DNA from: Halomonas chromatireducens
GTDB lineage: Bacteria > Pseudomonadota > Gammaproteobacteria > Pseudomonadales > Halomonadaceae
Reading direction: 5' to 3'
Length of the DNA: 64,000 nt
Assembly: GCF_001545155.1 (NCBI RefSeq)
Contig: NZ_CP014226.1
Span: 2,586,333-2,650,332, forward strand
Part shown: positions 30,317 to 40,905 of the stretch, piece by piece
Layout of the letters: every line of letters starts with the position of its first letter
How positions within the stretch are numbered: the first letter of the stretch is position 1
Notes under the pieces: generated by a model
What the model was told of the DNA's origin: nothing
Database searches by the model: none
The model's input: the letters and a program-made list of their open reading frames with translations, nothing else
Program-made: the position numbers and the translations under genes

Positions 30317-31168
30317 CTAGCCAGGCGAAAGACCCCGCATTCGCTCTCCTCGACGACGCAGCAACTCGAGGGTAGTGAGCATCAGCATCGACAACAGCAC
30401 CAGCATGGTGGCAACGGCCAGGATCGTAGGGCTGATCTGCTCACGAATACCCGACCACATCTGGATCGGCATGGTGCGTTGCTCGGGGCCTGCAATGAAG
30501 AGCACCACAACGACCTCGTCGAAAGACGTAATAAAGGCAAACAGGGCACCAGAAACCACGCCTGGCGTCACCAGAGGCAAAACGACCTTGAAGAAGGTGC
30601 GAGTGGGATTGGCACCCAGGCTATGGGCGGCACGGATCAGGGTGGTATCGAAACTCGAGAGCGTCGCGGTGACGGTAATCACCACGAAGGGGATGCCCAG
30701 CGCGGTGTGTGCGAGGATCACGCCCAGGTAGGTCTGGGCCAGGTTGACCTTGGAGAAGAAAAAGAACATGGCGGCCGCGGAAATGATCAGCGGCACGATC
30801 ATCGGGGAGATGAGCAGCGCCATGATTGCTCCGCGAGCCGGCATATTGCGGCTCGACAGGCCCAACGCCGCTATGGTGCCCAATACGGTCGCCAGGATTG
30901 TCGAGGCAATGCCGATGATAAAGCTGTTCTTGATCGCATTGAGCCACGCTCGCGACGTAAAGAAGTCCTGGTACCAGCGCAACGAAAAGCCTTCCGGATC
31001 CAGAGTCAGCATCTTTTGCGAAAAGGTAAAATAGGGCTGGGCGTTGAAGGAGAGCGGGATGATGATCAGCAGCGGTCCCACCAGGAACAGGAAGATAAGG
31101 GCACAGATGCCAAGAAAGACATAATGCCAGATGCGCTCGCCACGGGTGGCATAGGAAGGTATGGCCAT
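30317..31168 (-). CDS. ABC transporter permease (PotC-like)
   Basis: 283 aa, six membrane helices. The permease-ATPase coupling loop is visible as RAAHSLGANPTRTFFKVVLPLVTPG (the EAA motif, near 175). It belongs to the spermidine/putrescine (PotC/PotI) permease class. Last gene of a four-gene importer operon, 4 nt after the other permease, followed by a strong terminator. Exact substrate is not shown by the sequence. Confidence 0.88.
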   Translation of the reverse strand: MAIPSYATRGERIWHYVFLGICALIFLFLVGPLLIIIPLSFNAQPYFTFSQKMLTLDPEGFSLRWYQDFFTSRAWLNAIKNSFIIGIASTILATVLGTIAALGLSSRNMPARGAIMALLISPMIVPLIISAAAMFFFFSKVNLAQTYLGVILAHTALGIPFVVITVTATLSSFDTTLIRAAHSLGANPTRTFFKVVLPLVTPGVVSGALFAFITSFDEVVVVLFIAGPEQRTMPIQMWSGIREQISPTILAVATMLVLLSMLMLTTLELLRRRGERMRGLSPG

Positions 31169-31172
31169 CGGA

Positions 31173-32426
31173 TTACCCCAGCTTGACCTTGTCGACGCCG
31201 ATCAGGCGGTTGAACACGAGATAGAAGATGATCACTACAAACAGCAGGATCGAGGCAATTGCCGCTGCCAGCCCCCAGTTGAGCGAGGTCTGCATATGGT
31301 ACGCGATGTAGTTGGTGATGAATCGTCCCGACTGTCCGCCAACCAGTGCCGGTGTGATGTAGTAGCCGATGGAGAGAATGAAAACCAGGATGCCTCCCGC
31401 CGCGATACCGGGAATGGTCAGCGGAAAGTAGACTCGCCGGAAACAGAGGAAAGGCCGACCACCGAGCGAGCGAGCCGCCCTCATGTAGCTGGGGGGAATG
31501 GTCTTCATCACCGAATAGAGCGGTAGAATCATGAACGGCAGCAGTATATGGGTCATTGCCACGATAGTGCCGGTCTTGTTATGAATCATCTGCCATCGCG
31601 CCTCATCGGCAATGACGCCAACCGCCACCATCACATCGTTGAGCACCCCTTGGGACTGCAAAATGGCGATCCAGGTGGTAGTACGCACCAGCAGCGACGT
31701 CCAGAACGGCAACAACACTAGAATCATCAACAAGTTGGAATGACGCAGAGGTAGATTCGACAGCAGGAACGCGATGGGGTAGCCAAGCACCAAGGTCAAA
31801 CCGGTGATCACGGCACTCATCCAGAAGGTACGCCAGAACAGGTTGACATGGATTCGCTGGTTTTCCGGTGCTCGAACGATTTCGCCATCGGGGGTGAGCC
31901 GTCGGTCCAACGCCATCAGGTAATAGGAGAGTGTCAGAGGCGAGGCTTCACGCTCGATCAGCTTCCAAGTATCCACCTCCCCCCATCGAGCATGCGCATC
32001 GATCAGTGCCTCCTTGTAGGGGGGCTCCATAGTGCGCAGGCCCCGCGCCGTTCGAGTGATCGCCGAGCGCATGCCCGACTGCTCGTAGTTCAGCCGGCTC
32101 GACAATAGGCCAAGATTACGCGCCTCCTGACCCTCCTGTAGATCCTCTGCCAGGGCAGAAAAGACGTGCTCATCGGGAAGCGACTGGCGATCCCAGCCTT
32201 CCAGCGCCTCGACGGTCCGCGTCAGACCGGCCGAGACTTCGGGGTTGTCCACGCTACGCCACAGCATGTCGAAGATCGGCATGACAAACGCAACAACCAG
32301 AAACAGCAACAAAGGCGATACCAGCAGAAACGCCTTGATCTTGGACCGCCGAACGGCACGGCGCAGGCTGACCTTGAGCGGCACCCCATCGGCGGTCGTC
32401 AAGGGGGAAGCGGGAGATTCAGACAC
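31173..32426 (-). CDS. ABC transporter permease (PotB-like, with long periplasmic insert)
   Basis: 417 aa, longer than PotB (about 280), because a soluble region of about 150 residues (about 60-200) separates TM1 from the next helix. EAA coupling loop: RAARSLGGRPFLCFRRVYFP near 325. GTG start at 32426 with GGAGAGG upstream. The insert is probably periplasmic and might contact the binding protein. Enlarged PotB-like permeases of this kind occur in alphaproteobacterial and Halomonas-type importers. Confidence 0.86.
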   Translation of the reverse strand: MSESPASPLTTADGVPLKVSLRRAVRRSKIKAFLLVSPLLLFLVVAFVMPIFDMLWRSVDNPEVSAGLTRTVEALEGWDRQSLPDEHVFSALAEDLQEGQEARNLGLLSSRLNYEQSGMRSAITRTARGLRTMEPPYKEALIDAHARWGEVDTWKLIEREASPLTLSYYLMALDRRLTPDGEIVRAPENQRIHVNLFWRTFWMSAVITGLTLVLGYPIAFLLSNLPLRHSNLLMILVLLPFWTSLLVRTTTWIAILQSQGVLNDVMVAVGVIADEARWQMIHNKTGTIVAMTHILLPFMILPLYSVMKTIPPSYMRAARSLGGRPFLCFRRVYFPLTIPGIAAGGILVFILSIGYYITPALVGGQSGRFITNYIAYHMQTSLNWGLAAAIASILLFVVIIFYLVFNRLIGVDKVKLG

Positions 32427-32481
32427 GCAGGCCTCTCCAGTAAACGGCAGGACGATGCAAGAGAAAGTCGTTCAGGTGGTT

Positions 32482-32508
32482 GCCGCCACCCGCATAGCGG
32501 GTGGCGGC
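32482..32508 (-). terminator. Intercistronic hairpin after the binding-protein gene
   Basis: Perfect 12-bp GC-rich stem with an ATA loop (arms 32482-32493, 32497-32508), 6 bp after the binding-protein stop and before the permeases. In binding-protein operons such hairpins commonly protect upstream mRNA and reduce permease expression. Confidence 0.6.
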
Positions 32509-32514
32509 CAGGTC

Positions 32515-33633
32515 TTACTGGGCCAGCCAGGCGTCGAAACGCTGACTCAGCTCGTCGCTGTAATCCGCCCAGAATTCATCATCCTTCTGGATGGCGGTCT
32601 CGAAGTTGGGGCCATAGGTGGGCATGTGCGGCTCCATCTCGATGCCGGTTTCAGCATGGGTCGAGACGTACTCCGAGGAAGAGAGGCGCGCCGGGCCGTA
32701 GGAGATGTACTGCGCCTGATCGGCGAGCCGCTGGGTGTCAGTGGCGAAGTAGAGGTAGTCGCGCACCTTGTCCAGCTTGCCGGTCGGCACTACCCAGCCA
32801 TCCAGTTCGAATACCTGAGCATCCCAGATGATCTCGAACGGCTGATCTTCGCTGACCATGGCATCGAAGATACGGCCGTTGTAGGCAGAAGCGAATGCCA
32901 CTTCTTTATCCGCCAGCAGCTGCGGCGGCTGGGCGCCCTCCTCCCACCAAATCACGTTGTCCTTGATGGTATCGAGCTTGTCAAAAGCGCGCTGGATACC
33001 TTCTTCGGTTTCGAGCATGTCGTAGACGTCGTCGCGATCAACGCCGTCGGCGATCAGCGCCCACTCCAGGTTATTGATGGGACGACGCATCAGCGCGCGC
33101 TGGCCGGGATAGTTCTCCAGGTCGAAGACATCCTCAATGGTGCTGGGCTGTTTGTCTTCCGGGAACATTTCGCTGTTGAACGCCACGATGTTCGAGTAGA
33201 CGATCGAGGCCACGAAGCACTCACCAAGGGCGCCATCGACGAAGTCTTCACTGGGCGGCGTACCGTCAGGTGCGTCTGCCAGCAACTCATCATGGTCCAG
33301 CGGCTCGATCAGGCCTTCGGCGCAGGCGATCATGGCGTCCGCCGGCAGCATGTCGACCAGGTCCCAGGTCACGTTGCCGGCCTGGCTCTGGGCACGCAGC
33401 CCGGCCAAGGCATTGGCACTACGATCGATGTTGACGATCTCGTCACCGGTCTTCTCTGTCCATGGCTGATGGTAGGCCCTGTCCTGACTCATGCTGTAGG
33501 CCCCGCCCCAGGAGACGATATTGAGCGTCTGCTGGGCCTGGGCCACGCTTGCCAGTCCGACGACTGAGGCGCTCGCCACCGCCAGCGTCAAGGTGCGGCG
33601 TACCGCGCGCTTGTGATTTCCCTGTTGTTTCAT
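32515..33633 (-). CDS. Periplasmic polyamine-type solute-binding protein
   Basis: 372 aa, exported by a twin-basic signal peptide with AxA site (SVVGLASVAQAQ, cleavage about residue 34). The mature protein opens TLNIVSWGGAYS and contains VTWDLVDM and the late AYNGRIF region, typical of the PotD/PotF-like class of family 1 binding proteins. Start ATG 33633 has GGAGAAG upstream. The ATPase gene lies upstream and the permeases downstream. Polyamine, opine and GABA-like ligands are all possible; the amine oxidase-like gene next door favours an amine. Confidence 0.87.
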   Translation of the reverse strand: MKQQGNHKRAVRRTLTLAVASASVVGLASVAQAQQTLNIVSWGGAYSMSQDRAYHQPWTEKTGDEIVNIDRSANALAGLRAQSQAGNVTWDLVDMLPADAMIACAEGLIEPLDHDELLADAPDGTPPSEDFVDGALGECFVASIVYSNIVAFNSEMFPEDKQPSTIEDVFDLENYPGQRALMRRPINNLEWALIADGVDRDDVYDMLETEEGIQRAFDKLDTIKDNVIWWEEGAQPPQLLADKEVAFASAYNGRIFDAMVSEDQPFEIIWDAQVFELDGWVVPTGKLDKVRDYLYFATDTQRLADQAQYISYGPARLSSSEYVSTHAETGIEMEPHMPTYGPNFETAIQKDDEFWADYSDELSQRFDAWLAQ

Positions 33634-33755
33634 GTCACTTCTCCACTTGTTGTTGTTGCTCACTCGCTATTTGCACTGCCAGCCTTATATCAAGCTGCTC
33701 TACCGCTAACACGGGTCGATTTACGGATTTCCCGGTCGACCCATTGCCCGAAGAC

Positions 33756-34889
<1,134 letters not shown>

Positions 34890-35141
34890 GCATGGTTCCC
34901 GCTAATAGCCAGCAACCAGCGGTTCGCTTGGTGTCGAGGTCTTCCGCTAGCCGCCTGGCCAAGTGGTATTGTTCTCATTGGAATGGGTCGACACTAGTCC
35001 GATAACGACAGGTGCCGCAACCCCAGAGAGTCCAATCAGCGTTGAAGTCATTGTGAACATTTGTGAGCAAAATCGGCTAGTAGCGTGCCTGGGTACAGAG
35101 CCTTACGATTCCTTCTTGACCGAGCAGGCCAGGAGCAAGAC

Positions 35142-36398
35142 ATGCATCCACCGCAGCAAGCCGATGTCGCTATCATTGGCGCAGGCATTGTCGGCCTGGC
35201 AACTGCCTGGGCGCTCCTCGATCAGGGACGTGAAGTGGTACTGATCGATCCGGGTTCTCCCGGTGGCGAGGCCTCTTCCGGCAATGCCGCCACACTGGCC
35301 AACTATGCGGTTGAGCCGCTTGCGCGGCCTTCATTACTGCCCTCTCTGCCCTCTCTGCTTTTCTCGCCGGACTCCCCGTTTCACCTGCGCTGGCGACACC
35401 TGCTTCGCCTGACACCATGGCTGCTGCGCTTCGTTGGGGCCGCCAGGCGCTCCCAGGCCGAGCATGCCAGCCGTGTGCTGTGTCATCTCCTTGCGCCTTC
35501 ACGTCATGACTGGCTGGCCCTGCATGCATCGATTCAGTCCGACGACAGCGTGGCAGCCGCTATGCATCAACGAGGCGCCCTATATTTCTTCCGCCAATCC
35601 CGCAACTGGAAGGCGGCCCGCAGCGACTTCGAGCAACGCCAGCGGCTGGGCGTGGCCCAGGCGTACCTGGATGCGCAGGAAGTCGCCTCACTGGAACCCG
35701 CCCTGGAGGGCGTTGCCAAGGGTGCCATCCTGTTTCCCGATGCCTGCCACCTTGGTGATCCCTCGCAGTTGGCCGCTTGCCTGGCAAGGAAGCTCGAGCG
35801 CCGTGGCGCCACTTTCATCCCGGCGCGAGCAGCCTCACTCAAGCGTCACGCTCGCGGGGCCTGCATCCACACCGATGCCGGCAGCTGGCTTGCCGAACAG
35901 GTCGTCGTCGCAGCCGGTGCCTGGTCGCAGCCATTGGCCAGGTCGGCCGGCAACCGCATCCCATTGGAGGTCGAGCGGGGCTATCATCTGGAATTTTCCG
36001 GCGCCGAGGCCCTGCTCAGACGCCCCTGCTGCCCTGCCGAGAACGCGTTCTACATGACACCGCTGGCAGGAAGATTGCGTATCGCCGGTACCGTGGAGCT
36101 TGGCCACCCGGCCGATCCCGCCAATCCCGCCCGCCTCGCCTACTTGCGCCGGCACGCTGAAGCCATGTTTGGCCCCCTTGGGCCGGCTAGCCACGAATGG
36201 CTGGGGCTTCGCCCCTCGCTTCCCGACTCCCTGCCGGTAATCGGCCCTGCCGCGATGCCGAACGTCACCTATGCCTTCGGCCATGGTCACCTGGGGCTAA
36301 CCCTCGCCCCTACTACGGGTCGCCTGGTTGCAGCCAGCCTGGCCGGCAAGGCGCCCGACTGGCTGCGCCACTGCCATGCCAGCCGCTTTGGGCGCTAA
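35142..36398 (+). CDS. FAD-dependent amino-acid/amine oxidoreductase (DadA/DAO family)
   Basis: 418 aa. N-terminal dinucleotide fold VAIIGAGIVGLATAWALLDQG (first 20 residues after position 8) followed by SSGNAATLANY, the motif of D-amino-acid dehydrogenase-like enzymes, and a C-terminal FAD contact in FGHGHLGLTLAPTTGRLVA. It should oxidise a D-amino acid or related amine to the imino/keto product, passing electrons to the membrane. The ATG at 35142 follows AGGAG by 6 nt. It is divergent from the polyamine-type importer, suggesting uptake plus catabolism of one compound (inference). Confidence 0.86.
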   Translation: MHPPQQADVAIIGAGIVGLATAWALLDQGREVVLIDPGSPGGEASSGNAATLANYAVEPLARPSLLPSLPSLLFSPDSPFHLRWRHLLRLTPWLLRFVGAARRSQAEHASRVLCHLLAPSRHDWLALHASIQSDDSVAAAMHQRGALYFFRQSRNWKAARSDFEQRQRLGVAQAYLDAQEVASLEPALEGVAKGAILFPDACHLGDPSQLAACLARKLERRGATFIPARAASLKRHARGACIHTDAGSWLAEQVVVAAGAWSQPLARSAGNRIPLEVERGYHLEFSGAEALLRRPCCPAENAFYMTPLAGRLRIAGTVELGHPADPANPARLAYLRRHAEAMFGPLGPASHEWLGLRPSLPDSLPVIGPAAMPNVTYAFGHGHLGLTLAPTTGRLVAASLAGKAPDWLRHCHASRFGR

Positions 36399-36614
36399 TC
36401 ACCCGACCGACAGTGGCGAACAAGCGTTTCCACTGATTCGATAAACATGTCCCCGGGCTGTACAATAATTGTTCACGGTTACCATCAGGGCCTGGGGGCT
36501 CGACAACAGCTCTTTGTAACAGGACTGGAATCGTGGGCCAAAGCCACCACACTCTAACGTGCAATCAGCCGCATCGAGACCCTCTCGATCATCCGGAGCA
36601 TCAGGAGAACCGGC

Positions 36615-37040
36615 ATGTACAACAAGATCATGGTGCCAATCGACTTGGCGCACCTCGAGGTGCTGGAGCCTTCCTTGGCAGCCGTCGCCGACCTGGCTCG
36701 TCACTACGACGCCGAAGTCTGTTACGTCGGCGTCACCGGCAATGCACCGGGTAGCGTGGCCAGGACACCCGAAGAATTCACTCGCAAGCTGGAAGCTTTC
36801 GCCCAGGAGCGAGCCAAGGTACATGGCCAACCGGTCAGCACCCACACCATCATCAGTCCCGACCCGATCGCCGACCTGGATGATGACTTGATTCAGGCCA
36901 TCGAGGATGTCGGGGCCGACCTGGTGGTCATGCCTACCCACCCACCCAAGCACTTGGACGTCATCATGCCGTCCCATGGGGGCAAGGTGGCCATCCATAC
37001 CAAGGCATCGGTTTTTCTGATCAGGCCGAAGAATACCTGA
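36615..37040 (+). CDS. Universal stress protein (UspA family)
   Basis: 141 aa. Opens MYNKIMVPIDLAHLE with the nucleotide-binding Asp; the usual ATP-binding GxxGS is replaced by MPSHGGKVAIHTKASVFLI near the C-terminus. AGGAG precedes the ATG. It lies 53 bp upstream of a BCCT carrier on the same strand. In Halomonas a UspA protein (TeaD) regulates the ectoine transporter TeaABC; a similar regulatory role on the BCCT carrier is plausible but inferred. Confidence 0.88.
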   Translation: MYNKIMVPIDLAHLEVLEPSLAAVADLARHYDAEVCYVGVTGNAPGSVARTPEEFTRKLEAFAQERAKVHGQPVSTHTIISPDPIADLDDDLIQAIEDVGADLVVMPTHPPKHLDVIMPSHGGKVAIHTKASVFLIRPKNT

Positions 37041-37093
37041 CGTTTACCATGCCGCCATAAACCCGACGACACCAACTGCAAGGGAGACGTCTC

Positions 37094-38746
37094 GTGGCCA
37101 ACCCACACAAAGACGAAAACGACAAGGATCCGAACAGCGGTTCCGAAGGCATTCCGGCCCCGGAGGGACCAGCGAACCTTATCGATACCGATTACGTCAT
37201 CGGACAGGACAACATTACCGCCTCGCCGATGGGCGTTAACCTGGACCTGCACGGCAAGGTCTTCGTGTTCTCGTCGATCGTGGTGCTGTTCTTCGTGATC
37301 ATCACCCTGGCACTGCAGGATCAGGTCGCGCCACTCTTCTCTGCCACCTTTAGCTTCCTGACCAGCAACATGGCCTGGTTCTTCCTCCTGGCCGCCAATA
37401 TCTTCGTTCTTCTCGCGATCATCTTGATCTTCACACCCCTGGCGAAGGTGCGCATCGGCGGTCAGGACGCCAAACCGGACTTCAGCTATATCGGCTGGTT
37501 CGCGATGCTGTTCGCCGCCGGCATGGGCATTGGCCTGATGTATTTCGGCGTCTCCGAGCCCATGGACCACTACCAAGCCGCCTTGGGAGGGATTGCTACC
37601 GAGAACGGCGTGCGGACGGACTGGGCCCCACTTGGCGGCGCCGAGGGTAACGAACAAGCGGCGATTGCGCTGGGCATGGCCGCGACGATTTTCCACTGGG
37701 GTCTACACCCTTGGGGTATCTACGCCATCGTGGCGCTGGCGTTGGCGATCTTCTCGTTCAACAAGGGGCTGCCACTGACCATGCGCTCGATCTTCTACCC
37801 GATCCTGGGGGAGCGCGTATGGGGCTGGCCGGGCCATGTGATCGATATCCTGGCGGTATTCGCCACCCTTTTCGGCCTCGCGACCTCCCTCGGTTTCGGC
37901 GCCCAACAGGCCACCAACGGACTCAACGAACTGTTCAGTATTCCCGACAACAACGTCACCATGGTGTTGCTGGTCGTGAGCATCACCATCGTGGCCATGG
38001 GTTCGATCTTCCTGGGGGTCGACAAGGGTGTGCGGCGCCTCTCTCAGATCAATATGGGTCTGGCGTTCCTGCTGCTCGCCTTCGTGATCATCGTCGGCCC
38101 GACGCTGATGATTGCCACCGGCTTCTTTCAGAACCTGATGGGCTACATCGTCAACCTGCCGGCGCTTTCCAATCCATTCGGCCGTGAAGATGCCAACTTC
38201 AGCCAGGGCTGGACCGCCTTCTACTGGGCCTGGTGGATCTCCTGGTCACCGTTCGTCGGCATGTTCATCGCTCGGGTTTCCCGCGGGCGCACCGTGCGCG
38301 AATTCCTGATCGCCGTGCTGCTGGTACCGTCCACGGTATCCGTTCTGTGGATGACCTCCTTCGGCAGCGCCGGCATCGAACAACTGCTCGCCGGTACCTT
38401 CGAGGGCGAGGCGGATGCGCTCTTCGTGATGCTGGCCGGCTTGCCGCTGACCGAAATCACCTCCTTCATTGCCATCACCTTGGTGATCGTGTTCTTTATC
38501 ACGTCGTCGGACTCCGGCTCGCTGGTGATCGATTCCATCACCGCCGGGGGCAAGGTCGACGCACCCAAGCCCCAGCGCCTCTTCTGGGCGATGATCGAGG
38601 GCGCCATCGCCATTGCCCTGCTGCTGGGTGGCGGCCTGGCGGCCCTTCAAGCCGCGGTGATTTCCACCGGCTTGCCCTTCACGCTGGTACTTCTGGTCGC
38701 CTGCTATGCCATCATCAAGGGTCTGATGAGCGAGCCCCGAGGCTGA
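37094..38746 (+). CDS. BCCT-family betaine/choline/carnitine-type transporter
   Basis: 550 aa, twelve membrane helices. Family motifs: GMGIGLMYFGVSEPMDHY (about 137), the Trp-rich substrate box FYWAWWISWSPFVGMFIARVS (first 20 shown of the region near 378), and SSDSGSLVIDSI near 472. The N-tail is acidic and hydrophilic; the C-tail is very short, lacking the long basic osmosensor of BetP. It should import a quaternary-amine osmolyte with Na+ or H+. The GTG start has AAGGGAG upstream. It probably shares a transcript with the UspA gene, and a terminator hairpin follows. Confidence 0.9.
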   Translation: MANPHKDENDKDPNSGSEGIPAPEGPANLIDTDYVIGQDNITASPMGVNLDLHGKVFVFSSIVVLFFVIITLALQDQVAPLFSATFSFLTSNMAWFFLLAANIFVLLAIILIFTPLAKVRIGGQDAKPDFSYIGWFAMLFAAGMGIGLMYFGVSEPMDHYQAALGGIATENGVRTDWAPLGGAEGNEQAAIALGMAATIFHWGLHPWGIYAIVALALAIFSFNKGLPLTMRSIFYPILGERVWGWPGHVIDILAVFATLFGLATSLGFGAQQATNGLNELFSIPDNNVTMVLLVVSITIVAMGSIFLGVDKGVRRLSQINMGLAFLLLAFVIIVGPTLMIATGFFQNLMGYIVNLPALSNPFGREDANFSQGWTAFYWAWWISWSPFVGMFIARVSRGRTVREFLIAVLLVPSTVSVLWMTSFGSAGIEQLLAGTFEGEADALFVMLAGLPLTEITSFIAITLVIVFFITSSDSGSLVIDSITAGGKVDAPKPQRLFWAMIEGAIAIALLLGGGLAALQAAVISTGLPFTLVLLVACYAIIKGLMSEPRG

Positions 38747-38846
38747 GCAAAACACTGTTCTTCAGTGCCAAGGTTACAGAAACCAACCTGCAGTACGAAG
38801 CAGGAAGTAAGCAGCAGGAAAGTTGAAGATTAGATGACGAGCCAAC

Positions 38847-38868
38847 AAGGCGGCCCTAGGGCCGCCTT
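38847..38868 (+). terminator. Hairpin downstream of the BCCT gene
   Basis: Perfect 10-bp stem AAGGCGGCCC / GGGCCGCCTT with a TA centre (effective loop 4 nt). It is the only structured element in the 349-bp gap 38747-39095, which otherwise holds no gene and presumably the promoter of the GGDEF/EAL gene. Confidence 0.6.
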
Positions 38869-39095
38869 CAGCGTGCCACCTCCCCGCCCGGCATCCCTCA
38901 AGGCGCAGGACCCTGATATGATGGCCCCCCATAGGCGGACCCGAGCGATTCCCTACGATGCATGCTGCTGCACAAGAGGAGTGATCCGTCAGGCTCAGCG
39001 CAATAAGGCCTTAGGCCACTGGTAACCCGTGAACGTATCGGGCATATTTCAGTAAGCCCGCACTACAATTACGATAAAGGAGCCGTTCTACGCCC

Positions 39096-40880
39096 ATGAT
39101 GGCACCCGAAGACGCCTTCCGTCTGCTCGCCGATGGCTTGGGCAAAGCCGGCACTCCACAGGCATTCGACCACCTGGTCGAACGCATAGCGTCGATTTTC
39201 GATGGGGATCATGTCCTGATCGGCAAGGTGATGTCCGATGGCAAGACCATCCTCACCGTTGCCTTCTGGTCGCAGGGAAGCTTACAGCCGGCTGCAACCT
39301 ACGAACTGGCCGGCACCCCATGCGAACATGTGTTGAACGACGAGATCTGCCAGTTCCCCGATAGCCTCCATGAACATTTTCCCGATGATGAGATGCTTCG
39401 GGAACTCGGTGCGGAAGGCTATGTGGGCGTCCCTCTCCGGGCGCCGAATGGGCAGTTGCTCGGCCTGCTGGCGCTGATGAGCAATCGTCCGTTATCGCTG
39501 GCCGCCTATGCACCGGAAGTGCTGCGCATCGCTGCCACCCAGGCTGGCGCCGAGATGGCGCGCCGCATAGCGGAGGAGACCCGGCGCAGCAGCGACCGGC
39601 ACATCGAACAGTTGATCTACTGGGATAGCGTAACGGGTTTGCCCAACCGCCGGCACTTCATGGAGCGGCTTCAAGAGGCGTGTGATCAGGCCCAGCTTCA
39701 AGGCAAGTGCCTGGGGCTGCTCTATCTCGACCTTCAGCGCTTTCGCCAGATCAACGATACCCAGGGCCACGAACGAGGCGACCTGCTGCTGGCCGAGATA
39801 GCCGGACGTTTCGGAGCCCAGGCCGAGTCCGGTGAATTCGTCGCTCGCCTGGGGGGCGACGAATTTATGGTATTACTGACCAATACGCGTCCCGCTGCCA
39901 TGGCACATGCGATTGAACGTTACCGTAATAGCCTCTCACCACCGATCCAGATCGCCGACCGCAGCTTCTCGATCTCGGCCAGTGTCGGCGCGGCACTTTT
40001 CCCGCGGGATGCCAATAATGCCCAGTCACTGTTTCAGCACGCCAGTATCGCGCTCAATCATGCCAAGCGGGACGACAGCCGGACTCGCTTTTTCAATACC
40101 AACATGGCCGATGAGCTGCATCAGCGTGAGTTCTTGCAGCTACGCTTCATCGAGGCCCTGAACCAGGGCCGCCTCACACTGCATTATCAGCCCCAGTTCT
40201 GCCTCAAGAGTGGCAAGTTGAGCGGGGCCGAAGCCCTGTGCCGCTGGTACGACGACATCCTCGGGCATGTCAGCCCCGGGACATTCATCCCCCTGGCTGA
40301 GGAGCAGGGTCTGATCCGGCAACTGGGCGATTGGGTGCTGGACGAGGCGTGCAATCAACTGCATGCCTGGGATGCCCTGGACAAGCCTTTTCCCGGGCGA
40401 TTGTGCGTCAATGTCTCGGCGCAGCAGATGGATGACCCACGCCTGGCCGAGCATGTTCAGCGCCTCGCAACCCGCGTAGCTCCCGGGCGTCTAGGCCTCG
40501 AGCTCACCGAAAGCGGGCTGATGCGCAACCCCGAGCAGACCGTGCGCATCACTCGCGCCCTGCATGACGCAGGCTTCGGCCTTGCCATCGACGACTTCGG
40601 TACCGGCTATTCATCGCTGACCTATCTCAAGCGCTTTGCCGCCGATACGCTGAAGATCGACATGTCATTCGTACAGGACATGCTCAAGAGCAGCCACGAT
40701 CACGCCATCGTTGCCACCATCATTGCCATGGCTGAAACCCTTGGGATGCAGACCGTGGCCGAGGGCGTCGAAGAAGCGGAGCAGGCCGAGGCACTGCGCG
40801 AGCTCGGCTGCACTGGCGTTCAGGGCTTCTATTACGGCAGGCCGGTGGACGGCAAGACCTTTGCCGATCTCTGGCTCTAG
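39096..40880 (+). CDS. GAF-GGDEF-EAL cyclic-di-GMP protein
   Basis: 594 aa, soluble. GAF domain (about 10-160), GGDEF domain (about 175-335; RLGGDEFMVLL intact, no RxxD inhibitory site five residues before), EAL domain (about 345-590) with EAL in GAEALCRW, ELTESGLM and IDDFGTGYSSL all intact. Both synthesis and breakdown of c-di-GMP are possible, with the GAF domain as the likely input. Two ATGs overlap at 39096/39099; AAGGAG lies rather far (13 nt) upstream. No operon partner. Confidence 0.9.
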   Translation: MMAPEDAFRLLADGLGKAGTPQAFDHLVERIASIFDGDHVLIGKVMSDGKTILTVAFWSQGSLQPAATYELAGTPCEHVLNDEICQFPDSLHEHFPDDEMLRELGAEGYVGVPLRAPNGQLLGLLALMSNRPLSLAAYAPEVLRIAATQAGAEMARRIAEETRRSSDRHIEQLIYWDSVTGLPNRRHFMERLQEACDQAQLQGKCLGLLYLDLQRFRQINDTQGHERGDLLLAEIAGRFGAQAESGEFVARLGGDEFMVLLTNTRPAAMAHAIERYRNSLSPPIQIADRSFSISASVGAALFPRDANNAQSLFQHASIALNHAKRDDSRTRFFNTNMADELHQREFLQLRFIEALNQGRLTLHYQPQFCLKSGKLSGAEALCRWYDDILGHVSPGTFIPLAEEQGLIRQLGDWVLDEACNQLHAWDALDKPFPGRLCVNVSAQQMDDPRLAEHVQRLATRVAPGRLGLELTESGLMRNPEQTVRITRALHDAGFGLAIDDFGTGYSSLTYLKRFAADTLKIDMSFVQDMLKSSHDHAIVATIIAMAETLGMQTVAEGVEEAEQAEALRELGCTGVQGFYYGRPVDGKTFADLWL

Positions 40881-40905
40881 CCCGCTCGAGTCGGAAGCGA
40901 ACCGG

